Source: Dokdonella_A sp966248875 (lineage in GTDB: Bacteria; Pseudomonadota; Gammaproteobacteria; Xanthomonadales; Rhodanobacteraceae). Taken from it: a stretch of 19,832 nt of DNA. The first letter of the stretch is position 1, and the number at the start of each line of letters is the position of its first letter. The stretch spans positions 1-19,832 of the forward strand of contig CBINBI010000064.1 of NCBI GenBank assembly GCA_966248875.1, given 5' to 3'. A model generated the notes under the pieces. It was given only the letters and a program-made list of their open reading frames with translations. It searched no databases and had not been told where the DNA came from. The position numbers were made by a program, and so were the translations under genes. Below, in pieces: positions 7,839-14,448 of this stretch.

Positions 7839-8921
7839 TCAGCCGCGCACCGATCGCGAGCGCGTGCCACGCTCGCGATCGATCAGCGCCCGCTTGCGCT
7901 CGAGACCCCAGCGGTATCCGCCAAGCTCGCCGTTGCCGCGGATCACGCGATGGCACGGGATCGCGAGCGCGATCGTATTGCTCGCGCACGCCTGCGCGAC
8001 CGCGCGTGCCGCGGCCGGGCGGCCAATGCCGCGCGCGACTTCGCTGTACGACTGCACGTCGCCGTAGGGAATCGTCTGCAGATACCGCCAGACGCGCATC
8101 TGGAACGCCGTGCCGCGCACGTCGAGCGGGAGATCCAGCGAGCGCCGGCTGCCTTCGAGGTATGCGCCGAGCGCGCGCATCCAGGCCGCGAACGTCGCAG
8201 CCTGCGCTTCCGGCATCGGCGTGTGCGTCGCCGCGGGATATTCGGCGACGAGCTGCCGCTCGAGCAATGCCTCGTTCTCGCCGAACTGGATGAAACAGAT
8301 GCCACGATCGGTCGCGCCGATCATGAGGAGGCCGAGCGGCGTCTCCGCCGTCGCGTGCGAGATCGCAAGTCCGCGGCCGCCCTGGCGGTACTGGAGCGGC
8401 GTCATGCCCAGCCGCGTGTCGACGCGCTCGTAGACGCGACTGGACGAGCCGAAGCCCGCGTCGTAGATCGCTGCGGTGACGCTGCTGCCGGATCGCAGGC
8501 CCGATTTCAGCGCGCGCACGCGCTCGGCTTCGAGAAATTCCTTCGGCGTCAGACCGACCGCTGCCTTGAAGCTGCGCTGGAGGTGGAACGGGCTGAGGCC
8601 GACCGCCGTGGCGAGGCGCTTCAGCGACAGCGGCTGATCGGCGTGGCGCGCGAGCAGCTCGCAGGCCTTGCGGATGCGCGCGTCCAGCGCCCCGCCGGCG
8701 TGCGTCGCGTCCGGCCGGCAGCGGCGGCAGGCGCGCAGGCCCGCCTGCTCGGCTTCGGCCGGTGTCGCATAGAAGCGCACGTTCTTGCGCAGCGGCCGGC
8801 GCGAGGTGCAGGACGGGCGGCAATAGACGCCGGTCGTCAGCACCCCGTAGACGAACGTGCCGTCCCTGGACGCATCGCGTGCCTGCACGGCGGTCCAGCG
8901 GATGTCGTCATCGCGTTTCAT
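7839..8921 (-). CDS. ada: Ada: bifunctional methylated-DNA-[protein]-cysteine methyltransferase and AraC-type regulator
   Basis: The 360-residue protein has full Ada architecture. The N-terminal zinc domain carries four Cys: Cys34 and Cys38 in VYCRPSC, and Cys65 and Cys68 in CRRC. Cys34 corresponds to the methylphosphotriester acceptor that switches Ada to an activator. An AraC-type helix-turn-helix region follows (about 78-175: LATAVGLSPFHLQRSFKAAVGLTPKEFLEAER; AGFGSSSRVYERVDTRLGMTPLQYR). The C-terminal O6-methylguanine methyltransferase domain has the PCHR active site, with Cys near residue 323. It directly reverses O6-alkylguanine and activates the adaptive response. The ATG at 8921 has AGGAG seven bases upstream; the longer frame to 8975 adds non-homologous residues. 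An Ada-box-like site lies about 65 bases upstream, consistent with autoregulation. The C-terminal tail is Arg-rich and is encoded partly by a strong inverted repeat. Confidence 0.95.
   Translation of the reverse strand: MKRDDDIRWTAVQARDASRDGTFVYGVLTTGVYCRPSCTSRRPLRKNVRFYATPAEAEQAGLRACRRCRPDATHAGGALDARIRKACELLARHADQPLSLKRLATAVGLSPFHLQRSFKAAVGLTPKEFLEAERVRALKSGLRSGSSVTAAIYDAGFGSSSRVYERVDTRLGMTPLQYRQGGRGLAISHATAETPLGLLMIGATDRGICFIQFGENEALLERQLVAEYPAATHTPMPEAQAATFAAWMRALGAYLEGSRRSLDLPLDVRGTAFQMRVWRYLQTIPYGDVQSYSEVARGIGRPAAARAVAQACASNTIALAIPCHRVIRGNGELGGYRWGLERKRALIDRERGTRSRSVRG
7851..7881. repeat. Perfect 12-bp inverted repeat inside the ada 3' end
   Basis: Arms 7851-7862 (cgatcgcgagcg) and 7870-7881 are exact complements with a 7-base loop. 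The structure lies within the last codons of ada (encoding part of IDRERGTRSRS) and 41 bases after the convergent creD stop. It could act as a GC-only terminator for creD transcripts or stabilise the ada mRNA end. No T run follows on either strand. Confidence 0.5.
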
Positions 8922-8974
8922 CGAAAGACTCCTGCTCGGGAATGGGCGCAGTAGATCGCGTCCGGTCCCGCGCA

Positions 8975-9058
8975 CCTATCCGCTTCTTGCGCAGCAATTC
9001 AGGCGACTGCCTGGGCGTGCCGTCGGTGCTCCGGCATTCTCCGCAAGAAGCGGATAGG
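8975..9058. repeat. 17-bp perfect inverted repeat in the ada/GST divergent promoter region
   Basis: cctatccgcttcttgcg at 8975-8991 and its exact reverse complement at 9042-9058 flank 50 bases between two divergent genes. Read outward towards each gene, both arms give the same core, CGCAAGAAGCGGATAGG. The GCAA ends 65 bases before the ada ATG and 69 bases before the GST ATG, so the arrangement is nearly symmetrical. Two copies of one regulator site, one per promoter, is the simplest reading. Confidence 0.75.
8987..8999 (-). promoter_or_regulatory. Candidate Ada operator (Ada box) upstream of ada
   Basis: On the minus strand the sequence reads AAT-TGCTGC-GCAA, matching the AAT-N6-GCAA layout recalled for the E. 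coli ada operator (A box and B box). A GATCTA stretch at 8951-8956, about 30 bases further on, could serve as the -10, placing the box near -45 to -55, where methylated Ada contacts RNA polymerase. The opposite arm has GCAA at 9043-9046 but lacks a correctly spaced AAT. The motif is seen; its function is inferred. Confidence 0.5.
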
Positions 9059-9115
9059 CGGGATTCATCGCCACGGACACGATGACGGCATTCCATCCGC
9101 GCAAGGGAGCGCATC

Positions 9116-9757
9116 ATGCTGACGCTGTTCGACTATCTGCCTTCGCAGAACGCCTGGAAAGTCCGCCAGCTGCTGAATCATCTCCGGCGGCCGTATCGCA
9201 CCGAATGGATCAGCATTTTCGAAGGCGAGGGGCAGCGGCCCGATTATCTCGCCGTCAACCCCACCGGCGCGGTGCCAGCGATCCGTCTCGACGATGGCCG
9301 TGTCCTCGCAGAATCTAACGCGATCCTCGTCTTTCTCGCCGAGGATACGCCGTACCTTCCTTCCGATCGTTACGAACGGGCAAAGGTGCACCAGTGGCTG
9401 TCGTTCGAGGGCAATTACGTCGAACCCGCGATCGGTACGCTGCGGCACTGGGTCATGACCGGCAAGGACGCGCGCCGTCCGCGCGAGCTCGTCGAATCGC
9501 GCCGTGCGGCTTCGCTGAAGGCGCTCGGCATTCTCGATCGCGAGCTGGCGCGGCGCGAATTCATCGCCGGCGACATCTATACGGTAGCGGACATGTCGCT
9601 GTTCGCCTACGTCAGCCGCGCCGGCGAGGCGAAACTGCCGCTCGACGATCATGCGAACGTGGTGGCGTGGATCGAGCGCGTGAAGCGGCAGCCAGGGTTT
9701 CTGGTGACGACGCATCCGTATTCGATCGATCCGCATTCGGCGGGCGAGCTGCCGTGA
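9116..9757 (+). CDS. Glutathione S-transferase family protein
   Basis: This 213-residue cytosolic protein has the two-domain GST fold. The thioredoxin-like N-terminal domain (about 1-78) carries YLPSQNAWKVRQLL, with Ser10 in the position of the catalytic Ser/Cys, the cis-Pro motif NPTGAVPAI with Pro54, and the glutathione-contacting LAESNAI with Glu66 and Ser67. The helical C-terminal domain (about 85-205) contains the N-capping-like stretch FIAGDIYTVADMSLFAY typical of GSTs. It should bind glutathione and conjugate or reduce electrophiles; the substrate cannot be told. The ATG at 9116 has AAGGGAG six bases upstream. It is divergent from ada and shares the inverted repeat that holds the Ada-box core, which hints at induction by alkylating agents. 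It is a single gene, not in an operon with tsaB. Confidence 0.9.
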   Translation: MLTLFDYLPSQNAWKVRQLLNHLRRPYRTEWISIFEGEGQRPDYLAVNPTGAVPAIRLDDGRVLAESNAILVFLAEDTPYLPSDRYERAKVHQWLSFEGNYVEPAIGTLRHWVMTGKDARRPRELVESRRAASLKALGILDRELARREFIAGDIYTVADMSLFAYVSRAGEAKLPLDDHANVVAWIERVKRQPGFLVTTHPYSIDPHSAGELP

Positions 9758-9820
9758 CGTTCCCGAGATATCGAAGCCGAGCGCATCGAGTCCGGCGGGC
9801 CGAAGACGTCAGACCCCACG

Positions 9821-9843
9821 CTTCGCGGACGAAAGTCGCGAAG
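9821..9843. repeat. Hairpin with GAAA tetraloop between GST and tsaB
   Basis: cttcgc...gac, loop gaaa, gtc...gcgaag forms a 9-bp stem with one bulged G. It lies 64 bases after the GST stop and before the candidate tsaB promoter. No T run follows, so it is at most a weak terminator or a transcript end-protecting stem for GST. Confidence 0.35.
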
Positions 9844-9866
9844 TCGCGGTGACGACGCGCAAACCC

Positions 9867-9874
9867 TATAGAAT
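9867..9874 (+). promoter_or_regulatory. -10 promoter element for tsaB, implying a leaderless mRNA
   Basis: TATAGAAT lies in otherwise GC-rich sequence; TAGAAT at 9869-9874 matches 5 of 6 bases of TATAAT. Transcription would begin near 9880-9882, which is the tsaB ATG itself (9881). No Shine-Dalgarno sequence lies before that ATG, in keeping with a leaderless message. The -35 is weak. Confidence 0.45.
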
Positions 9875-9880
9875 CGCGCG

Positions 9881-10564
9881 ATGAACCTCCTCGCGATCGA
9901 AACCGCGACCGAATCCTGCTCCGTCGCGCTGCTCGCCGGCGATCGGCTCGTCGCGCGCAGCGAGCTGGCTCCGCGCCGGCATGCCGAGCTGCTGCTGCCG
10001 ATGTGCGAGGACGTGCTCGCCGAAGCCGGCCTCGCGCGTGCCGATCTCGATGCGCTCGCCGTCGGGCGCGGGCCCGGCGCGTTCACCGGCGTGCGACTCG
10101 CGATCTCGGCGGCGCAGGGCATCGCGCTTGCGCTGGGCATTCCGGTCGTGCCGGTGTCGTCGCTCGCCGCGCTCGCGATGCAGGCGCCCGACGACGGCGC
10201 CGACGTGCTCGCGGTGATCGATGCCCGCATGGGCGAGGTCTATGCGGGCGTGTACCGTCGGGCGGGCGATCGCATCGAGGCGGTCGGCGCCGAAACCGTG
10301 GGGCCGGCCGATGCGCTGCATGGCCGCGTCTCCGGCGCGGTGAGCGTCATCGGCACCGGCTGGTCGAGCTATCGCGACGCGATCGAAAAGGCGCTGCCTG
10401 CGCCGCCGCGCTGGGCGGAGGGCGAGCGTCATCCGCAGGCGGCCGACATCGCGCGCATCGCGGCACCGCTGGCGGCGGCGGGACAGGGCGTCGCGGCCGA
10501 GAGGGTGCTGCCGGTCTATCTCCGCGACAAGGTGGCGCTGACGCTCGCCGAGCAGCGCCGCTGA
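9881..10564 (+). CDS. tsaB: TsaB: tRNA threonylcarbamoyladenosine biosynthesis protein
   Basis: The 227-residue protein is full length for TsaB. It starts MNLLAIETATESCSVALL, the ASKHA-type phosphate-binding strand, and has the characteristic HAELLLP (about 34-40) and GRGPGAFTGVRLAIS (about 62-76) motifs. TsaB is a non-catalytic paralogue of TsaD; with TsaD and TsaE it transfers threonylcarbamoyl to A37 of ANN-decoding tRNAs in the cytoplasm. It is normally essential. No tsaD or tsaE is nearby. The ATG at 9881 has no ribosome binding site, and a good -10 ends seven bases before it, so a leaderless transcript is likely. It converges on mgtE with only seven bases between the coding regions. Confidence 0.95.
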   Translation: MNLLAIETATESCSVALLAGDRLVARSELAPRRHAELLLPMCEDVLAEAGLARADLDALAVGRGPGAFTGVRLAISAAQGIALALGIPVVPVSSLAALAMQAPDDGADVLAVIDARMGEVYAGVYRRAGDRIEAVGAETVGPADALHGRVSGAVSVIGTGWSSYRDAIEKALPAPPRWAEGERHPQAADIARIAAPLAAAGQGVAAERVLPVYLRDKVALTLAEQRR

Positions 10565-10577
10565 GCGGATCTCAGCG
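10559..10577. repeat. 19-bp palindrome spanning the convergent tsaB and mgtE stop codons
   Basis: cgctgag (10559-10565), loop cggat, ctcagcg (10571-10577). The TGA stops of both genes lie inside the stem. It could serve as a compact bidirectional end hairpin, although neither strand has a T run. Confidence 0.5.
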
Positions 10578-11933
10578 CAGCAGCAGCAGCGTCGAAAGTC
10601 CCAGGAACGACGCGAATCCGCAGCAATCGGTGATGGTGGTCAGGATCACGCCGCCGGCGAGCGCGGGGTCGATCGACATGCGCTTCAGGAACAGCGGAAT
10701 GGCCACGCCGGCGAGCGCCGCCGCGAGCAGATTGATGACGATCGCGCCACCGAACGCGACCGCGAGCCAGGTGTTGCGGTAGAGCGCGTAGAGACCCAGG
10801 CCGATGACCAGCGCGAACAGCAGGCCGTTCGCGACCGCGACGAGAATCTCCTTGCGCAGCAGCGGCAGCGCGTTCGAGAAGCCGACCTGGCCGAGCGCGA
10901 GCGCGCGCACCATCAGCGTCACCACCTGCGTGCCGGCGATGCCGCCCATGCTCGCCACCATCGGCATCAGCACGGCGACGGTCACGACTTCGGCGATCAC
11001 GCGCTCGAACTGATCGATCACGCGCGTCGCGAGGAACGCCGTCAGCAGGTTGACGCCGAGCCAGACGGCACGGCGCCGCGCCGCCTTGCGCACCGGCGAG
11101 AAGAGATCCTCGTCCTCGTCGAGGCCCGCGGCGCTCATCGCGCGGTGCTCGGCCTGCTCGCGGATGACGTCGATGACGTCATCGACGGTGATGCGGCCGA
11201 GCAGCACGTTGTTGTCGTCGACTACGGGCGCCGAGACCCAGTCGTGGTCGGCGAACTGCTGCGCGACCTCGGCCACCCGAGTGTGCGCGTTGATCGCCGG
11301 CTGCTCGATATCCATCAGCTGGTTCACCGGCGTCGCGGGATCGGCGATGAGCAGCTGCGCGAACGGAATGCGGCCCTGGTACTGACGCCGGCGGTTGACC
11401 ACGTAGAGATGATGCGACTGCTCGGGCAGCTCGCCGCGCTGGCGCAGGTAGCGCAGCACGACGTCCACCGTGACATCGGCGCGCACGGTGACGAGATCCG
11501 GATTCAGCAGGCGGCCGGCCGTGTCCTCGTCGTACGTCAGCATGTACTCGAGGCGCTCGCGGTCCTCGCGCTGCATCGACTTCAGGACTTCGTCGGCGAC
11601 TGTGTCCGGCAGGTCGCCCATGAGCTCGGCGAGGTCGTCGATGTCGAGCGTCTCGGCCGCGGCGACGATCTCGTCGGGATCCATGGCGCGCAGCAGGTCC
11701 TCGCGCACGTCGTCGCCGACGTGGACGAGAATCTCGCCGTCGTCCTCGGGATCGGTCAGACCCCAGACGATCGCACGCTGATCCGGCGGCAGCGATTCGA
11801 GCAGATTGCCGATCTCGGCCGGCGCGAGCGTGTTGACGAGCCGCTTCACCGCGCCAAGCCGGCCGGACTCGATCGCCTCGGAGAGCAGGCGCAGCGCGCG
11901 AGCGGTCTTGTCGGGGCGGGCGGCTTCGGCCAT
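10572..11933 (-). CDS. mgtE: MgtE-type magnesium channel/transporter
   Basis: This 453-residue inner-membrane protein has standard MgtE order. A helical N domain (about 15-140) contains LESLPPDQRAIVWGLTDPEDDGEILVHVGDDVREDLL. A pair of CBS domains follows (about 143-260), then a connecting acidic stretch LDEDEDLFSP and five membrane helices from about residue 288 (first AVWLGVNLLTAFLATRVI). The pore region includes PMVASMGGIAGTQVVTLMVRALALG, the family signature. In known MgtE channels the N and CBS domains bind Mg2+ and close the pore when internal Mg2+ is high. The start at 11933 has GAGAG about seven bases upstream. mgtE is recalled to lie directly downstream of ptsI in some Xanthomonadaceae; here it is still on the same strand, but two other genes intervene. 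No magnesium riboswitch was recognised upstream. Confidence 0.95.
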   Translation of the reverse strand: MAEAARPDKTARALRLLSEAIESGRLGAVKRLVNTLAPAEIGNLLESLPPDQRAIVWGLTDPEDDGEILVHVGDDVREDLLRAMDPDEIVAAAETLDIDDLAELMGDLPDTVADEVLKSMQREDRERLEYMLTYDEDTAGRLLNPDLVTVRADVTVDVVLRYLRQRGELPEQSHHLYVVNRRRQYQGRIPFAQLLIADPATPVNQLMDIEQPAINAHTRVAEVAQQFADHDWVSAPVVDDNNVLLGRITVDDVIDVIREQAEHRAMSAAGLDEDEDLFSPVRKAARRRAVWLGVNLLTAFLATRVIDQFERVIAEVVTVAVLMPMVASMGGIAGTQVVTLMVRALALGQVGFSNALPLLRKEILVAVANGLLFALVIGLGLYALYRNTWLAVAFGGAIVINLLAAALAGVAIPLFLKRMSIDPALAGGVILTTITDCCGFASFLGLSTLLLLR

Positions 11934-12094
11934 TGCGCGGCTCTCGATGGGGCGCGCGGATTATGCGGGGCCTCGCGCGCGGACGATAGCCCGTGCGGCG
12001 AGGGCGAGACGGTCATCTCTTCGAAATCGGACCCCGATCGAGAAGTGGCTCGCGCTGTACACACGGAACTCCTGCGGCTAGCCTCCGGTCTGCA

Positions 12095-12132
12095 TCACTG
12101 CAGTGAGCGGGGTGGCTGCCGCATTCGCTCAC
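12095..12132. repeat. Overlapping palindrome and inverted repeat upstream of the methyltransferase
   Basis: A perfect 12-bp palindrome, tcactgcagtga (12095-12106), overlaps a second inverted repeat, gtgagcg (12103-12109) with cgctcac (12126-12132). The two structures share bases and cannot form together. They lie 35-72 bases before the methyltransferase start, in the 233-base region divergent from mgtE. The palindrome could be an operator; no clear promoter was identified in this region. Confidence 0.35.
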
Positions 12133-12166
12133 GCGAAAGATCGAGCGCACCGCACTGCACGCGACG

Positions 12167-13309
12167 ATGGGTTATCTCTACGACGCCGCCCGGGACATCA
12201 AGAATTCGATTCCGATCGCGCGGGATCTTTACGCGTATCTGCGCCGTGGCCTGGCGAAGTGTTCGCGCGACACGGGTTACGAAGAAAAGCTTGCCGCGGA
12301 GACGGAAATCTATGAAGACGTTGCCGACGTACACGAGCTGCCGCCGATCTTTCACTACTGGTCGAACAAGCATCTGCGGCCAATGCTGGAGGAACTCGGC
12401 TTTTCGAATCCCGACGAGTTCTTCGCAAAATATCTGGGCGAGAGCGCGCGCAGGCGCGGGACGGCCGCGCCGATTTTTCTGAGCCTCGGTGCGGGCAATT
12501 GCGACACGGAGATTCGCGTGGCGCGACTGCTGCGCAAGGCCGGCATCGAGCGCTTCACCGTCGAGTGCGTCGACCTGAATCAGCGCATGCTCGAGCGCGG
12601 CCTTGCGATGGCGCAGCGCGAGGGTGTGGCAGAGCACATCGTTCCTGTCGAAGGTGACTTCAACCAGTGGCGCGCTGCGAAGCAATACGACGCGGTGATG
12701 GCGAATCAGTCACTGCACCACGTCCTCAATCTCGAAGGCCTGTTCGACGAGGTCAAGCGCAGCCTCGCGACCGGCGGCTGTTTCGTGGTCAGCGACATCA
12801 TCGGCCGGAATGGTCATCAGCGATGGCCGGAGGCCCTCGCCGCCGTGCAGAGATTCTGGCGCGAGTTGCCACATGATTACCGCTACAACCGCCAGCTCGG
12901 CCGCTACGAGCACGCCTACCGCAACTGGGACTGCTCCGGCGAGGGATTCGAGGGCATCCGCGCGCAGGACATCCTTCCCCTTTTGCTCCAGCGCTTCGAA
13001 TTTCACCTTTTCGTCGGCTTCGCGAACGTCATCGACCTGTTCGTCGATCGATCGTTCGGACCCAACTTCGACGCAGACGCCGAGTGGGATCGCGGTTTCA
13101 TCGATCGCGTGCACGCCTTCGACGAAGCAGCTTTCCGGAAAGGCGAGCTGACGCCGACGCACATGATGGCCGTCCTGACGCCGGAGGCCTGCGAGAAGGC
13201 TGTGTACGCGCGGGGACTCGGCCCCGAAGAGAGTGTCAGGAGACGTATCGTCTCCCGCTTGGTCCGTTCGGCGATCGTGCGCGTGAAAGAGGCCATCGGC
13301 CGTGCATGA
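12167..13309 (+). CDS. Class I SAM-dependent methyltransferase
   Basis: The 380-residue protein has a Rossmann-type SAM-binding core. Motif I is FLSLGAGNCDTEI (about 104-116), the acidic end of strand 2 is VECVDLN (Asp136), the post-II segment is VEGDFNQW (about 161-168), and motif IV is DAVMANQSLHHVLNLEG (about 175-191), followed by FVVSDIIGRNGHQRWPEA. An N-terminal helical extension of about 100 residues and a long C-terminal region surround the core, and the chain ends in a basic amphipathic stretch (SRLVRSAIVRVKEAIGRA). The layout resembles type 11/12 methyltransferases from cell-surface glycan loci, but the acceptor cannot be identified. The ATG at 12167 lacks a clear Shine-Dalgarno. It converges with the oxygenase gene 93 bases away; together they separate mgtE from ptsI. 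Confidence 0.85.
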   Translation: MGYLYDAARDIKNSIPIARDLYAYLRRGLAKCSRDTGYEEKLAAETEIYEDVADVHELPPIFHYWSNKHLRPMLEELGFSNPDEFFAKYLGESARRRGTAAPIFLSLGAGNCDTEIRVARLLRKAGIERFTVECVDLNQRMLERGLAMAQREGVAEHIVPVEGDFNQWRAAKQYDAVMANQSLHHVLNLEGLFDEVKRSLATGGCFVVSDIIGRNGHQRWPEALAAVQRFWRELPHDYRYNRQLGRYEHAYRNWDCSGEGFEGIRAQDILPLLLQRFEFHLFVGFANVIDLFVDRSFGPNFDADAEWDRGFIDRVHAFDEAAFRKGELTPTHMMAVLTPEACEKAVYARGLGPEESVRRRIVSRLVRSAIVRVKEAIGRA

Positions 13310-13402
13310 GCCAGAGCGCGACGTGCCCCGTCCATGATCGGCGAGCTCCGACGCCGCGCTTGGCAGACGTCATGAACGGCGCTTCGCTTCGCCGGGCACG
13401 AG

Positions 13403-14347
13403 TCAACGCTGAAGGCGAGCCATCACGCGCCTCGCAAGATGGTACAGCCGGCCGACGGCACCGGTCTGGAGCGCTGCGCGCGAAGATGCGAGCTGCGCCA
13501 TGAGCTGCGTGATCTCGCGATACAAGCGCTGGTTGTGCTGGTCGCGGCGCGCGAGCAGCGCGCGGATCTCCTCCACATCGGCAGCCTCGAGCATCATGCC
13601 GGGCCGGAACCGCTCCGGCAGCGGCCGCTCGACATAAATCGTCGAATGCGGGTCGGCAAGCTCCTCGGCGGGCCGCTCGCGCGTGTAGAAATACAGCGCG
13701 ACGGACTTGCGCGAGAGCGCACCTCCCCATTCCGGCGCCGCGATGCGGCTGAATCCGTGCCAGCTCGTCTCGGTGGTCTCGAAGATCACGCAGCGGTTGT
13801 AAAGCGGCGTGATCAGCGTGACGCGGTCGTCGGACGAGCGGGGATCGGAGTGCAGCTCCAGCGAGCCGCCCCAGGCCTCGTCCCATTCGCGGTTGAGATA
13901 GACGATGAGATTCAGGCGCCGGTGCCAGTTCTCGACCGGATGACGGTTGAAATCGACGTGCGGGTCGAGATCCTGTCCGCTCAGGTTCTCGTGCGTGCCG
14001 CCGCCGAAGTACCAGGGGTCGTAGAGCAGGTCCGGAATGCCGGTGATGCGTCCGATCAAGTCGAGCAGTTCGGGCGAGCGCGCGAGGTCGTCGAGCGCGA
14101 CGTACGCGGGGCCGAGCCCGCGGATCTTTTCGACGGTCGACTTGTTGCCCAGCTTGCCGTTTTCGTTGCGGGCGTTGCCGCGCTCGAACGCCGGGAACTC
14201 GGCGAGCAGCCGGTCTGCGTAGTCCGCCGCGAAGAAATCATCGATGACGACGTGGCGGAACGGCTCGCGGCGTGCGAAGCGTTCGGCGAACGCGGAAACC
14301 TGTGCAGTGACGTGTCCGGAAACGAGGGGCAGGCGCGGTTCGGTCAT
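13403..14347 (-). CDS. 2-oxoglutarate/Fe(II)-dependent oxygenase, Tpa1/prolyl-hydroxylase-like
   Basis: The 314-residue protein has a complete 2OG-Fe(II) dioxygenase site: HxD in DPHVDFNRHP (His130, Asp132), distal His197 in TETSWHGFSRI, and Arg213/Lys214 in LSRKSVALYFYTRE for 2-oxoglutarate. The stretch RRLNLIVYLNREWDEAWGGSLELH is typical of the COG3751 (Tpa1/Ofd1-like) group. The expected reaction is hydroxylation of an unknown substrate, coupled to 2OG decarboxylation. After the core (about 30-225) comes a helical or coiled-coil segment (about 250-290) and a basic C-terminal tail LYHLARRVMARLQR. The start is uncertain: ATG at 14347 or ATG at 14374, neither with a good Shine-Dalgarno; I prefer 14347 because the nine extra residues have no family support. 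It is in line with ptsI upstream but 101 bases away. Confidence 0.85.
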   Translation of the reverse strand: MTEPRLPLVSGHVTAQVSAFAERFARREPFRHVVIDDFFAADYADRLLAEFPAFERGNARNENGKLGNKSTVEKIRGLGPAYVALDDLARSPELLDLIGRITGIPDLLYDPWYFGGGTHENLSGQDLDPHVDFNRHPVENWHRRLNLIVYLNREWDEAWGGSLELHSDPRSSDDRVTLITPLYNRCVIFETTETSWHGFSRIAAPEWGGALSRKSVALYFYTRERPAEELADPHSTIYVERPLPERFRPGMMLEAADVEEIRALLARRDQHNQRLYREITQLMAQLASSRAALQTGAVGRLYHLARRVMARLQR

Positions 14348-14422
14348 GGATCGCGTCTTGAGTGGAGGATGCATCGAACGGCGCTGGCCGGATGCGGTTG
14401 CGGTGGCGGATGTCCCGTCGTC

Positions 14423-14431
14423 AGTATCGCA
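14423..14431 (-). promoter_or_regulatory. Possible extended -10 promoter for the oxygenase gene
   Basis: On the minus strand TGCGATACT carries a TGn extension and a 4/6 match to TATAAT. It lies about 75 bases before the oxygenase ATG at 14347 and just after the possible ptsI terminator. The -35 is poor. Low-confidence inference. Confidence 0.22.
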
Positions 14432-14448
14432 AAAGGCCGTTGGTGCCT
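14431..14448 (-). terminator. Possible weak intrinsic terminator after ptsI
   Basis: Directly after the ptsI TAG (14449-14451) the minus strand reads aggc-accaacg-gcct followed by TTTT. The 4-bp stem is short, but the T run is unusual in this GC-rich DNA and the position fits the end of the PTS operon. Confidence 0.35.

Noticed and set aside
5932..8823. 963-codon minus-strand frame across creD and ada
   Set aside because: Shadow of creD on the opposite strand and of ada in another frame; no domain similarity.
6369..8954. 861-codon plus-strand frame through creD and antisense to ada
   Set aside because: Arg/Ala-rich shadow translation; the two real genes explain the region.
11934..12166. Magnesium-sensing riboswitch upstream of mgtE
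   Set aside because: No M-box-like or ykkC-like conserved core was recognised on the minus strand before the mgtE start.
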